A stretch of 8,250 nucleotides of DNA. Source: an uncultured Clostridia bacterium (GTDB lineage: Bacteria > Bacillota > Clostridia > Christensenellales > Borkfalkiaceae). This document shows positions 1 through 6,958 of this stretch, piece after piece (within the stretch, counting starts at the first letter, position 1; each line of letters begins with the position of its first letter). The notes beneath the pieces were generated by a model. The model was not told the DNA's origin. It made no database searches and saw nothing but the letters and a program-made list of their open reading frames with translations. Location of the stretch: positions 1 to 8,250 of the forward strand of contig CAMWHW010000034.1 in assembly GCA_947174175.1 (NCBI GenBank), given 5' to 3'. The position numbers were made by a program, and so were the translations under genes.

Positions 1-1788
1 CTTATAGACGACGCCGGTATTGCGCCGTCCAAAAAGATTTTGCGCACGTTGGGCGTTTCCAAAAAATTACCGCGCGCGGTTGCCGAAAGGCTGAATACCG
101 CGGTAAACTTTTTGATAAAGAGCGAACTGTTGTCCGAGGAGGAGCGCGAGGAGTGCTTTGCCATATTCAAAAGGCACGGCGTCTGCGACCGCGGCGAGGT
201 ATGTCTGGGGCTGAACGAAAAGCTGAAAAGGAAGCTGATTGCTTCGACGGGCAAGCTTGCGGGTATTGCGGACATAGTTAAGAGCGAGGTCGGGAACAGG
301 GGCGAAAACCTGAGAATGCTTATCCTGACCGACTATATCAAGAGTGACGAACTTGCGCTGATAGGCTCGGACGAAACGCCCGACGCGGTGAGCGTTGTGA
401 GCGTGTTCGAAACGGTAAGGCGGACGGGCGCGGCGGTTGCGGCTCTGTCGGGCGGACTGGTTATATTGCCCGACTACAGCAAGGAGCAGTTGGATAAATC
501 GGGCGCGGATTATTCCTCGTCGCCCATAGGAGAAACGGGATATTCCAAATTCTCTTTCCGCGCGGGCAACAGAGAAAAGGTGCGGCTGGTCGGCGAACTG
601 TTCGAAAACGGTTGCTTTACGGTAATGGTCGGCACAAAATCGCTTTTGGGCGAGGGGTGGGACGCGCCGTGCGTAAACTCGCTCATTCTTGCAAGCTTCG
701 TGGGCAGTTTTATGCTGTCCAACCAGATGCGCGGCAGGGCTATCCGCACGGACAGAGCGCACGCCGACAAGACGGCTAATATATGGCACCTGGTTACGGT
801 AGAGCGCCCCAAACTTTACGAGGACGGCTTACTGAATAAAATAGTGCCCGAAAATAAGGCGGAGCTGTACTCCTGCGATTATGAAACGGTTAAGAGGCGC
901 TTCGATTGCTTCGTTGCGCCGAACTACGATTCGGGCGCTATCGAAAGCGGAATCGGGCGTGTGACCGCAATAAGGCCGCCGTTCGATAAAGAGGGCGTAG
1001 AGAGAATAAACGGCGAGATGCTTAAACTTTCCGCAAAGAACGACCTGAACGCAGTATGGCAGACGGCGGTGAAAAACTCCTCGTATTTCAACGAGGTAAG
1101 CAGCGTGCCCAAGGCGGGGAAAGTGCCGCCATTCCTGTTCGCAAATATATATACCGCGGCGCTTCTTCTTTCCGTTGCTGCGTGTTTAATTGCGTTGTTT
1201 ATTACGTGCTTGTGGCGCAATATTATTTCAGACGACTTTTTGCGCACGACCGTTGCGGCGCTCGCCTTTATAGCCGGCCTTATCGTGCTGGTGCTTTTAT
1301 GTATGCTGGTAGTCAACAAAATTTTAAAGCATATCAGTCCGCAAAAATCTATACACACTCTATGCGACTGCGTTCTGCTTGCAATGAAGGACGCGGGACT
1401 TATAAATAAAGACGCCAAACTGAACGTTGACGGCACGCGGACGGGCACGTTGATCAGAGTTGAGCTGACTAACGCTTCGGTGCACGACAAGCACGTTTTT
1501 CACAACGCGGTAAAAGAGATGCTTTCCCCGATAGACAACCCCAGGTATCTGCTTATTCCGCGCGGAAGGCTGGGCGGATACCGCTATAAATGCGCGCTTG
1601 CATGCCCCGACGTTCTGGGTGCGAAAAAGGAGCACGCCGAGCTGCTTGCGCGCAGACTGAGCCGCTCGATCGGTAAAATGGATATGGTATATACCCGCAC
1701 CAAGGAAGGGCGCAAGCTTATAGTAAAGTGCCGCAACCGCTCGTATATAACGATGAACGACGATGCGATAACCTACGGGTTTAGATAA
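1..1788 (+). CDS. DEAD/DEAH-type superfamily 2 helicase with two transmembrane segments, C-terminal part (5' end outside window)
   Basis: The reading frame is open from base 1, so the true start, the Walker A/B motifs and the N-terminal RecA domain lie upstream. The visible 595 residues end at a TAA. Numbering from the TTG codon at base 40, residues about 91-240 form the second RecA domain: a motif IV-like strand (LRMLILTDYI, 91-100), motif V (TKSLLGEGWDAP, 199-210) and motif VI with the arginine finger (QMRGRAIR, 229-236). Two hydrophobic stretches (about 366-391 and 401-424) read as a transmembrane hairpin. They are followed by a basic alpha/beta tail of about 155 residues that I do not recognise. 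The family includes helicases often labelled type III restriction Res subunit, but no nuclease motif or methylase neighbour is visible, so a restriction role is not supported. Substrate and function are unknown. Helicase identity is secure; the membrane anchoring is inferred from hydrophobicity. Confidence 0.85.
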   Translation, partial: LIDDAGIAPSKKILRTLGVSKKLPRAVAERLNTAVNFLIKSELLSEEEREECFAIFKRHGVCDRGEVCLGLNEKLKRKLIASTGKLAGIADIVKSEVGNRGENLRMLILTDYIKSDELALIGSDETPDAVSVVSVFETVRRTGAAVAALSGGLVILPDYSKEQLDKSGADYSSSPIGETGYSKFSFRAGNREKVRLVGELFENGCFTVMVGTKSLLGEGWDAPCVNSLILASFVGSFMLSNQMRGRAIRTDRAHADKTANIWHLVTVERPKLYEDGLLNKIVPENKAELYSCDYETVKRRFDCFVAPNYDSGAIESGIGRVTAIRPPFDKEGVERINGEMLKLSAKNDLNAVWQTAVKNSSYFNEVSSVPKAGKVPPFLFANIYTAALLLSVAACLIALFITCLWRNIISDDFLRTTVAALAFIAGLIVLVLLCMLVVNKILKHISPQKSIHTLCDCVLLAMKDAGLINKDAKLNVDGTRTGTLIRVELTNASVHDKHVFHNAVKEMLSPIDNPRYLLIPRGRLGGYRYKCALACPDVLGAKKEHAELLARRLSRSIGKMDMVYTRTKEGRKLIVKCRNRSYITMNDDAITYGFR

Positions 1789-1807
1789 ATTTACAGTAAA
1801 AAATACG

Positions 1808-1836
1808 TTGTTAAAAGCGGTAGTTAGTGGTATACT
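1808..1836 (+). promoter_or_regulatory. Sigma-A-type promoter for tyrA
   Basis: A -35 box TTGTTA (1808-1813, 4 of 6 consensus) is followed by a 17-base spacer and a -10 box TATACT (1831-1836, 5 of 6). The bases TGG immediately before the -10 box make it an extended -10. Transcription would begin near 1843, leaving a leader of about 27 nt before the tyrA start. No hairpin terminator is visible between the helicase stop and this promoter, so read-through from upstream is also possible. Confidence 0.7.
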
Positions 1837-1869
1837 TAAACCGTAGAATTTTTAAGACAGGTAACGATT

Positions 1870-2736
1870 ATGAAAATTTGCGTTGTCGGGCTGGGACTTA
1901 TAGGCGGCTCCATATGTATGGCGTTAAAGCGCGCGGGCTATAAAGTAGACGGGTACAACCGTTCGCAAGCCCCCGCAAAATTTGCGTTGCAACACGGTAT
2001 AATAGACGGCGTGGCGGAGGACTTTGCAGAGTACGACGTTACGTTCGTTGCACTTCCGCCCGGACCTGCGCTGGACTTTATTGTGAACACGCGCTTTAAA
2101 AGCGGCGCGGTGGTTGCAGATATCTGCGGCGTTAAAAAGTATATCGAGGACGGCGTTTACGCCGCAAAGCCCGATATTAAATATATAGGCACGCACCCCA
2201 TGGCGGGCAAGGAGGTTTCGGGCGTGGAAAACGCATGCGCTGACCTTTTCGACAGCGCCAGTATGGTGGTTACGCGCGGCATATATACCGACGAAAGCGC
2301 GTTAACGCTTATTAAATCGCTTACAAAAGATATGGGATTCAAGCGCATAGTCGAGTGCTCGGCGGACGTTCACGACAGAAAAATTGCCTACACCTCGCAG
2401 CTTGCGCACGTCGTTTCCAACTGCTACGTCAACGATAAAGAGATTGACGGCTGCCTTGGGTTTACGGGCGGCAGTTTTCAGGATATGACGCGCATTGCGG
2501 GCGTGGACGAAAACGTGTGGGCGGAGCTGTATTTAAACAATGCAGACAACCTTTTAACAACCGTTAAAAATCTGCACGCGTCGCTGGGCAAATTCATTGC
2601 CGCGCTGGAAAGCGCGAAGGACAGCGGAAATTCTTCAGTAGTCAGGGACAATCTGAGCGTGGGCGCGCAGGCTTACCGCAACGGCAAGGCGAATAATTTT
2701 ACGGGCGACGGCATAAGCGTGACCGAGTTGAAGTGA
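1870..2736 (+). CDS. tyrA: Prephenate/arogenate dehydrogenase
   Basis: TyrA carries out the oxidative decarboxylation of prephenate to 4-hydroxyphenylpyruvate (or arogenate to tyrosine), a cytosolic step of tyrosine biosynthesis. The 288-residue product has the Rossmann dinucleotide loop GLGLIGGS (7-14), the family block GTHPMAGKEVSG (107-118), the segment AYTSQLAHVVS (173-183) that contains the conserved second histidine (His180), and GGSFQDMTRIA (200-210). Length matches a two-domain TyrA without the C-terminal ACT domain found in Bacillus-type enzymes, so allosteric tyrosine feedback through ACT is not expected. At the end of the second beta strand, where NAD-dependent enzymes usually have Asp, there is Asn30-Arg31-Ser32, which might favour NADP. 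The ATG at 1870 has an AGGT ribosome site 7 bases upstream and places the Rossmann strand at the N-terminus. No other aromatic pathway gene is in view. Prephenate versus arogenate specificity cannot be read from the sequence. Confidence 0.93.
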   Translation: MKICVVGLGLIGGSICMALKRAGYKVDGYNRSQAPAKFALQHGIIDGVAEDFAEYDVTFVALPPGPALDFIVNTRFKSGAVVADICGVKKYIEDGVYAAKPDIKYIGTHPMAGKEVSGVENACADLFDSASMVVTRGIYTDESALTLIKSLTKDMGFKRIVECSADVHDRKIAYTSQLAHVVSNCYVNDKEIDGCLGFTGGSFQDMTRIAGVDENVWAELYLNNADNLLTTVKNLHASLGKFIAALESAKDSGNSSVVRDNLSVGAQAYRNGKANNFTGDGISVTELK

Positions 2737-2743
2737 GGGGGAA

Positions 2744-3118
2744 ATGAAATACTCGCTTGAAATTATTCAGTCGGCGGACGGCGATAAAAGCGTGGTGGCG
2801 GTGGACGCCGAGGGCGTATTCGAAGACGGCGTGCTGAGCCTGGAATACAGCTTTGACGGCGCGCATTACGCACTAAAAATTTCGGAGCGCGCAATGGAGC
2901 AGACGCGCACGGGAAATATAAATCTGCAAATGGTATTCGCCGCGGGCGAAAGGACGGTGTGCCGCATTTCCGACGGGCAAAACGGCGGCTCGTTTTTTAT
3001 CTTTACCGAGCAATATAGCGCTCGTTTCGAGAGCGGCAGCTGCACTGCGGACTGTGCGTTTTCGGACGGTGCGGGCGGCGAAGTTACGCGCATAAGCGTG
3101 ACGGCAAGGCGCGCGTAA
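2744..3118 (+). CDS. DUF1934-like small beta-barrel protein (YwiB type)
   Basis: The product is a soluble 124-residue protein of alternating short beta strands, with no signal peptide or membrane segment. The order of motifs resembles DUF1934/YwiB, a calycin-like barrel family of unknown function: a strand LEYSFDG (33-39), the turn ISERAMEQTRTGN (46-58), a strand ending MVFAAGE (63-69), a glycine-rich turn leading into FFIFTEQY (84-91), and a final strand pair ending in RISVTARR. Assignment rests on pattern recall and is moderate. The ATG at 2744 lies 7 bases after the tyrA stop. A strong purine-rich ribosome site (GAGGGG) starts inside that stop codon, so the two genes are almost certainly co-transcribed and perhaps translationally coupled. 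YwiB-type genes are often found next to argS in other Bacillota, and that is not the case here. It ends at a TAA. Confidence 0.75.
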   Translation: MKYSLEIIQSADGDKSVVAVDAEGVFEDGVLSLEYSFDGAHYALKISERAMEQTRTGNINLQMVFAAGERTVCRISDGQNGGSFFIFTEQYSARFESGSCTADCAFSDGAGGEVTRISVTARRA

Positions 3119-3134
3119 GCAAGCTGCAATTTAC

Positions 3135-3163
3135 TTGACAATCCGATAAATCTGAGATATATT
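3135..3163 (+). promoter_or_regulatory. Near-consensus sigma-A promoter of the MBL-rho-obg-yhbY operon
   Basis: A perfect -35 box TTGACA (3135-3140) is separated by exactly 17 bases from TATATT (3158-3163, 5 of 6 consensus). Transcription would begin near 3170 and produce a leader of about 100 nt before the hydrolase start at 3269. This is the strongest promoter in the window and the only convincing one upstream of rho and obg. Confidence 0.82.
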
Positions 3164-3186
3164 TAAAAAGGTTAGTCTTACAAAGT

Positions 3187-3220
3187 TTTAAAGCGTTTTA
3201 AACGCAGTTTAAATTTTTTT
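3187..3220 (+). terminator. Hairpin plus T7 run: attenuator or terminator in the operon leader
   Basis: TTTAAA (3187-3192) can pair with TTTAAA (3208-3213), and GCGT (3193-3196) with ACGC (3202-3205). This leaves a 5-base TTTAA loop and a 2-base AG bulge, and seven T residues (3214-3220) follow directly. That is the architecture of an intrinsic terminator, although the stem is A/T-rich and so weak. It starts about 17 nt after the predicted transcription start of the downstream operon. It could be a leader attenuator, or the end of the tyrA transcript placed downstream of the next promoter. The core GCGTTTTAAACGC (3193-3205) is also a perfect 13-base palindrome and could be a repressor site. 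Confidence 0.42.
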
Positions 3221-3268
3221 CGTTCATTATTCACAATTAACAGTCTAAAAAATATCAAAGGTGCATAA

Positions 3269-3925
3269 ATGAAAATCAGATATCTGGGACATTCGAGTTT
3301 CCTTTTAACCGAAAGCACGGGTACGGCGATAGTGTGCGACCCGTACGGCGCCGAGGTCGGTTTTGCCATGCCCGCGGTCAGTGCGGACGCGGTTACCGTT
3401 TCTCATCACCACTACGACCACGACAACGTTAAGGCGGTCGGAGGCAGCCCCGTTATACTCGACAAGGAGCAGGGATACGAACTGCCGGGTGTGGTCATTA
3501 ACGCCGTTAAGAGCTTCCACGACGACAGACAGGGCGCGCTGCGCGGCGAAAACGTCATCTTCAAATTCCGTATGGACGGACTTGACGTCTGCCACCTGGG
3601 CGACCTGGGAGAGGAGTGTTCTTCCGAGCTTATAGAAGCTATTCTGCCCGTCAATATCCTTCTGATTCCCGTCGGCGGAAATTACACTATCGACGCGGCT
3701 ATGGCAAAGGAATACGTGGACAGAATTATGCCCGACGTCGTTATTCCCATGCACTACCGCACCAAGGGGTGCGAGCTGGATATCGACAAGGTTGACGAGT
3801 TCGTTTCGCTGTTCGACGACGAGAGCGCGGAGTGCGAAGAGGTCGAGGGCGATATAGAATTGACCCGCGACGACGTGGACGGCGAAAGTACCAGAATAAT
3901 AGTAATGAACAGGAGCGTGCGCTGA
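3269..3925 (+). CDS. Metallo-beta-lactamase-fold metal-dependent hydrolase (UlaG/UPF0173-like)
   Basis: The 218-residue cytosolic protein has the metal-binding motif HxHxDH as HHHYDH (46-51). It also has the other ligands expected of the UlaG/UPF0173 branch: His84 in a FHDDRQG block, Asp112 in HLGDLG, and His162 in a C-terminal MHY. It starts with the typical strand KIRYLGHSSFLL. The best-known relative is L-ascorbate-6-phosphate lactonase, but most members have no known substrate, so no reaction is assigned. An acidic segment (183-205) follows the last ligand. The ATG at 3269 has an AAAGGTG ribosome site 5 bases upstream. The gene is first in the operon; its stop codon TGA shares one base with the rho start (TGATG), implying coupled translation. 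Its link to rho is positional only. Confidence 0.9.
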   Translation: MKIRYLGHSSFLLTESTGTAIVCDPYGAEVGFAMPAVSADAVTVSHHHYDHDNVKAVGGSPVILDKEQGYELPGVVINAVKSFHDDRQGALRGENVIFKFRMDGLDVCHLGDLGEECSSELIEAILPVNILLIPVGGNYTIDAAMAKEYVDRIMPDVVIPMHYRTKGCELDIDKVDEFVSLFDDESAECEEVEGDIELTRDDVDGESTRIIVMNRSVR

Positions 3926-3927
3926 TG
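3911..3927 (+). promoter_or_regulatory. Ribosome binding site that fixes the rho start
   Basis: AGGAGC (3911-3916) lies inside the 3' end of the hydrolase gene, 8 bases before the ATG at 3925. It supports this ATG over an upstream extension of the rho frame into the hydrolase gene. The overlap TGATG lets ribosomes finishing the hydrolase restart on rho. Confidence 0.8.
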
Positions 3928-5355
3928 GATGCGGCTGAAAGCATAAAAATCAAACTCGACGGCAAAGGTATTCACTCGCTGAGGCAAATCGGCAGAGTGA
4001 TAGGAGTCAGCTTTCCCACCAAAAAGAAGAAGTCGGAGCTTATCGACGATATTATAGCTATTGCCAAAAACGAGGTTGAGCCGTGCCCGCGTTCCACGCG
4101 CGGCGCACCCCCCAAGTCCGAAGATTACGACGCGGATATAGTCGAGGAAATTTACGGCTGCCGTCAGCTGTACGCGCGCACCGCCGCCGAGAGCGCAACA
4201 GAGAGCGTGCCCGACAGAACGCTTGTAGCTTCCGATGAGGAAGAGGAGCTGACCTATTCCGGCGTGCTGGAATTTACCGACAAGTTCTGGTTCGTCCGCA
4301 CCAACAATATGCAGATAACTTCGGCAAACGACGTGTTTATGCACCTGTCGTTCGTCAACAGATTCCGTCTGCGTTCGGGTGATAAAATAGTGTGCAAGGC
4401 AAAGCGCCGCAGAGCGGGCGAGTGCCCCGGCGCAACTTATATTATAAGCGTGAACGGAAGGTCCCCCGAAGTTCCAAGGGGCGTGCCTTTCGAAAGTCTG
4501 ACGCCCTGCTATCCCGACAAGAGAATTAAGTTGGAGCGCGATGGCTGCACGCTTACCGACAGAGTTATAGATATGTTTTCGCCGCTCGGCTTCGGGCAGA
4601 GGGCGCTTATCGTTTCGCCCCCCAAGGCGGGCAAGACGACTATGCTGACCGATATTGCGCGCTCGATAAGGCATAACTATCCCGAGGCGCTGGTTATCGT
4701 TCTTCTTGTGGACGAAAGACCGGAGGAGGTCACGGATATCAGCCGTTCTGTCGAGGGCGCTGAGGTCATATATTCGACTTTCGACAAGGGCGACAACCAC
4801 CACACGCACATAGCTTCGCTTACTTTGGAGTATGCAAAGAGGCAGGTGGAAGCTGGCAGGGACGTCGTGGTTTTACTGGACAGTATTACGCGTTTATCGC
4901 GTGCGCACAACGCTTTAAGCAATTCGGGCAGAACGCTTTCGGGCGGTCTTGACCCTCAGGCTCTGGTAGAGCCCAAGCGCTTTTTCGGCGCGGCGCGCAA
5001 TATAGAAAACGGCGGCTCGCTGACCATAATCGCAACGGCGCTCGTCGATACGGGCAGTAAGCTGGACGACATCATTTACGAAGAATTCAAGTCGACGGGC
5101 AATATGGAAATAGTTCTTTCGCGTTCGCTTGCCGAGCGCAGAATTTTCCCCGCGATTGATATACGCGCGTCGGGCGCAAGAAAGGAAGAACTGCTTCTGG
5201 ACGAAAACGAGCTTGCGGCGGCGGCTATGATCCGCGGTCTGCTTGCAAAAAATCTGAGCGAGGAAGAGCTGTATTCAACTATGAAAAAAGCGGGCGGCAA
5301 CAGCGAGTTCGCAATCAAGTCGCAGGCGTTCTTTAAGGCATACAATGGCAGATAA
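3925..5355 (+). CDS. rho: Transcription termination factor Rho
   Basis: Rho is a hexameric RNA-dependent ATPase that loads on C-rich nascent RNA and dislodges RNA polymerase. The 476-residue product contains, in order, a Rho_N helical domain (about 17-47), an acidic linker (about 64-108), a cold-shock-like OB fold for RNA (about 110-178, with FWFVRT at the RNP1 position), and the RecA-type motor. The motor shows Walker A SPPKAGKT (231-238), DERPEE with the catalytic glutamate (263-268), Walker B leading to DSITRLSRAHN (319-329), the Q-loop region SGRTLSGGLD (334-343), KRFFGAARN (351-359) and an arginine-finger segment LSRSLAERR (398-406). The bicyclomycin-contacting residues seen in E. coli Rho (Walker A lysine, the Arg of DERPEE and the Asp-Ser of DSITRL) have counterparts here. 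The segment 287-297 differs from the common form. The gene is complete, overlaps the hydrolase by 1 base and obg by 11 bases, and is therefore co-expressed with both. Confidence 0.97.
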   Translation: MDAAESIKIKLDGKGIHSLRQIGRVIGVSFPTKKKKSELIDDIIAIAKNEVEPCPRSTRGAPPKSEDYDADIVEEIYGCRQLYARTAAESATESVPDRTLVASDEEEELTYSGVLEFTDKFWFVRTNNMQITSANDVFMHLSFVNRFRLRSGDKIVCKAKRRRAGECPGATYIISVNGRSPEVPRGVPFESLTPCYPDKRIKLERDGCTLTDRVIDMFSPLGFGQRALIVSPPKAGKTTMLTDIARSIRHNYPEALVIVLLVDERPEEVTDISRSVEGAEVIYSTFDKGDNHHTHIASLTLEYAKRQVEAGRDVVVLLDSITRLSRAHNALSNSGRTLSGGLDPQALVEPKRFFGAARNIENGGSLTIIATALVDTGSKLDDIIYEEFKSTGNMEIVLSRSLAERRIFPAIDIRASGARKEELLLDENELAAAAMIRGLLAKNLSEEELYSTMKKAGGNSEFAIKSQAFFKAYNGR

Positions 5356-6628
5356 CAGCATTTTTATAGACAAAGTAAAAATAACCATAAAGTCGGGCGA
5401 CGGCGGCGACGGAATGAATTCGTTCAAAGCCTACAAGGGCAAGCCTGCCTGCGGACCCGACGGCGGCGACGGCGGTAAGGGCGGCGATATCTATATATTC
5501 GCCGACCAGTCTTTGAATACGCTGCTTCCCTTCCGCTACAAGACCAAATACGTTGCGGGCAACGGCGAGCGCGGCGGCACCAATCTATGCACGGGCAGAG
5601 GCGGAGAGGACGTCGTTATCCGCGTGCCCGTCGGCACGGTCATAAGGGACTCGGAAAGCGGCTCGGTTATTGCCGATATGTTCACCGCGGGCGAAAAGAA
5701 AATGATTTGCGAGGGCGGCAGAGGCGGCAAGGGCAACGTTCGCTTTACCACGGCAAGACGGCACGCGCCCAACTTTGCGCAGAAGGGCGAAAAGACTGAA
5801 CTGCACGAGCTCGTTTTGGAGCTTAAAGTCATTGCGGACGTGGGGCTGATAGGTTTTCCCAACGTCGGCAAGTCCACGCTGCTTTCCAAAATTTCGGCGG
5901 CTCATCCCAAGATTGCAAACTATCACTTCACCACGCTTTCGCCCAACCTGGGCGTAGTGCGCGTTTACGACGATTCGTTCGTGGCGGCGGATATCCCCGG
6001 TTTAATCGAGGGCGCGGCGCAGGGCGCGGGCTTAGGTCACGACTTTTTAAGGCACATCGAAAGGACGCGCATGCTGGTGCACGTTATAGATATTTCGGGG
6101 TGCGAGGACAGAGACCCCGTCGACGATTTTCAGAAGATTAACGCCGAACTCAAAGGGTATTCGGAAAAGCTTGCCGCACTGCCGCAGATTATCGCGCTGA
6201 ACAAGTGCGACGTTGCTGGGGCGGAAGAAAACGTTAAGGCGTTTAAAAAGAAGTACTTGAAAAAGTATAAAATTTTTCCCATAACCGCAGTCAGCGGAGA
6301 GGGCACGGAGGAACTTATTAAAGCTGTGCGCGACGTGCTTATAACGCTGCCCGCCGCCGAGCCCATCGAAGCGGACGAAAACTTCACTTACAGAAAGAGC
6401 GGCAACCTCGGCTTCGAAATAGTTCTGGAAGACGACGGGGCTTACGTCATCTACGGAAGTCTTGTGGACATGCTGTGCAGAAACGTCGCTTTGAACGACA
6501 CCGACTCCATGGCGTACTTCCAGAAAATTCTGCGCGAGAAGGGTGTTATTACAGAGCTTAAAAGAATGGGTATTAAAGAAAAAGACACCGTCGTAGTCGG
6601 CGACGTAGAGTTCGAATTTATACCGTAA
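5345..6628 (+). CDS. obg: GTPase Obg (CgtA), 50S ribosome assembly and stress GTPase
   Basis: Obg is an essential GTPase that works in late 50S subunit maturation and stress or growth control. The 427-residue product is full length. It has a glycine-rich Obg fold (1-158, many GGDGG-like turns), a G domain with G1 GFPNVGKS (170-177), switch I FTTL (195-198), G3 DIPGL (216-220), G4 NKCD (286-289) and a G5-like TAVSGEG (314-320), and a C-terminal OCT domain (about 346-427) typical of Bacillota. The ATG at 5345 lies inside the end of rho, giving an 11-base overlap; AAGG at 5335-5338 is the likely ribosome site, 6 bases upstream. In many Bacillota obg follows rplU and rpmA. Here it follows rho, an arrangement worth noting. 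No separate promoter was found, so expression probably depends on the rho operon. Confidence 0.97.
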   Translation: MADNSIFIDKVKITIKSGDGGDGMNSFKAYKGKPACGPDGGDGGKGGDIYIFADQSLNTLLPFRYKTKYVAGNGERGGTNLCTGRGGEDVVIRVPVGTVIRDSESGSVIADMFTAGEKKMICEGGRGGKGNVRFTTARRHAPNFAQKGEKTELHELVLELKVIADVGLIGFPNVGKSTLLSKISAAHPKIANYHFTTLSPNLGVVRVYDDSFVAADIPGLIEGAAQGAGLGHDFLRHIERTRMLVHVIDISGCEDRDPVDDFQKINAELKGYSEKLAALPQIIALNKCDVAGAEENVKAFKKKYLKKYKIFPITAVSGEGTEELIKAVRDVLITLPAAEPIEADENFTYRKSGNLGFEIVLEDDGAYVIYGSLVDMLCRNVALNDTDSMAYFQKILREKGVITELKRMGIKEKDTVVVGDVEFEFIP

Positions 6629-6661
6629 ACGCAGGGATAATTTTTATTAAGGATAAGAAAA

Positions 6662-6958
6662 ATGTTGACGAGTAAACAGAGAAGTAAATTAAAATCCCTC
6701 GCCGCCAATCTGGACCCCGTGGGGCAGGTAGGCAAGGAGGGAATAGGCGAAAATATGCTTAAAAGTTTTTCGGACTGCCTTGAAGCGCGTGAACTTATTA
6801 AGGTGCATATTCTTGAAAATGCGGCCGGCGACCCTCAGCAGGTGGGCAGGGAGCTTGCCGCGCGGCTGGGCGCAGAGTGCGTAATAGTAATAGGCAGAAA
6901 AGCCGTGCTCTACCGCAGGTCGTCAAAGAAGGACTTCAACCATATTCAGCTGGTCTGA
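6662..6958 (+). CDS. yhbY: Ribosome assembly RNA-binding protein YhbY (CRM domain)
   Basis: The 98-residue product is a single CRS1-YhbY (CRM) domain. It begins with the typical LTSKQRSKLKSLAA helix, followed by the LDPVGQVGKEGI block (17-28) carrying the GxxG-like RNA-binding loop, a central helix, and the closing strands VIVIGRKAVLYRR (74-86). In E. coli and other bacteria YhbY associates with pre-50S particles. The ATG at 6662 has AAGGA (6649-6653) 8 bases upstream and follows the obg stop by 33 bases with no terminator between, so it is probably the last gene of the rho-obg operon. Its final 13 bases overlap the 3' end of a gene on the opposite strand, and no hairpin terminator is visible at this junction. 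Confidence 0.95.
   Translation: MLTSKQRSKLKSLAANLDPVGQVGKEGIGENMLKSFSDCLEARELIKVHILENAAGDPQQVGRELAARLGAECVIVIGRKAVLYRRSSKKDFNHIQLV

Noticed and set aside
40..42. TTG as the start of the helicase gene
   Set aside because: The frame is open to base 1, and a helicase needs a first RecA domain that must lie upstream. The TTG is an internal codon.
67..789. Antisense open frame (240 codons) opposite the helicase
   Set aside because: The sense frame carries helicase motifs V and VI, while the antisense translation is arginine- and alanine-rich with no domain and no ribosome site.
3832..3924. Upstream in-frame extension of rho
   Set aside because: It lies inside the hydrolase gene, encodes an arginine-rich stretch unlike Rho, and the ATG at 3925 has a well-placed AGGAGC site.
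3754..4809. Long antisense open frame (351 codons) opposite rho
   Set aside because: It lies within a confidently identified gene, its product has no recognisable motif or sensible composition, and it is explained by the G/C bias of the rho codon positions.
5398..5490. GGCGGCGACGG-like repeats near the start of obg
   Set aside because: They encode the glycine-rich turns of the Obg fold and need no separate repeat annotation.
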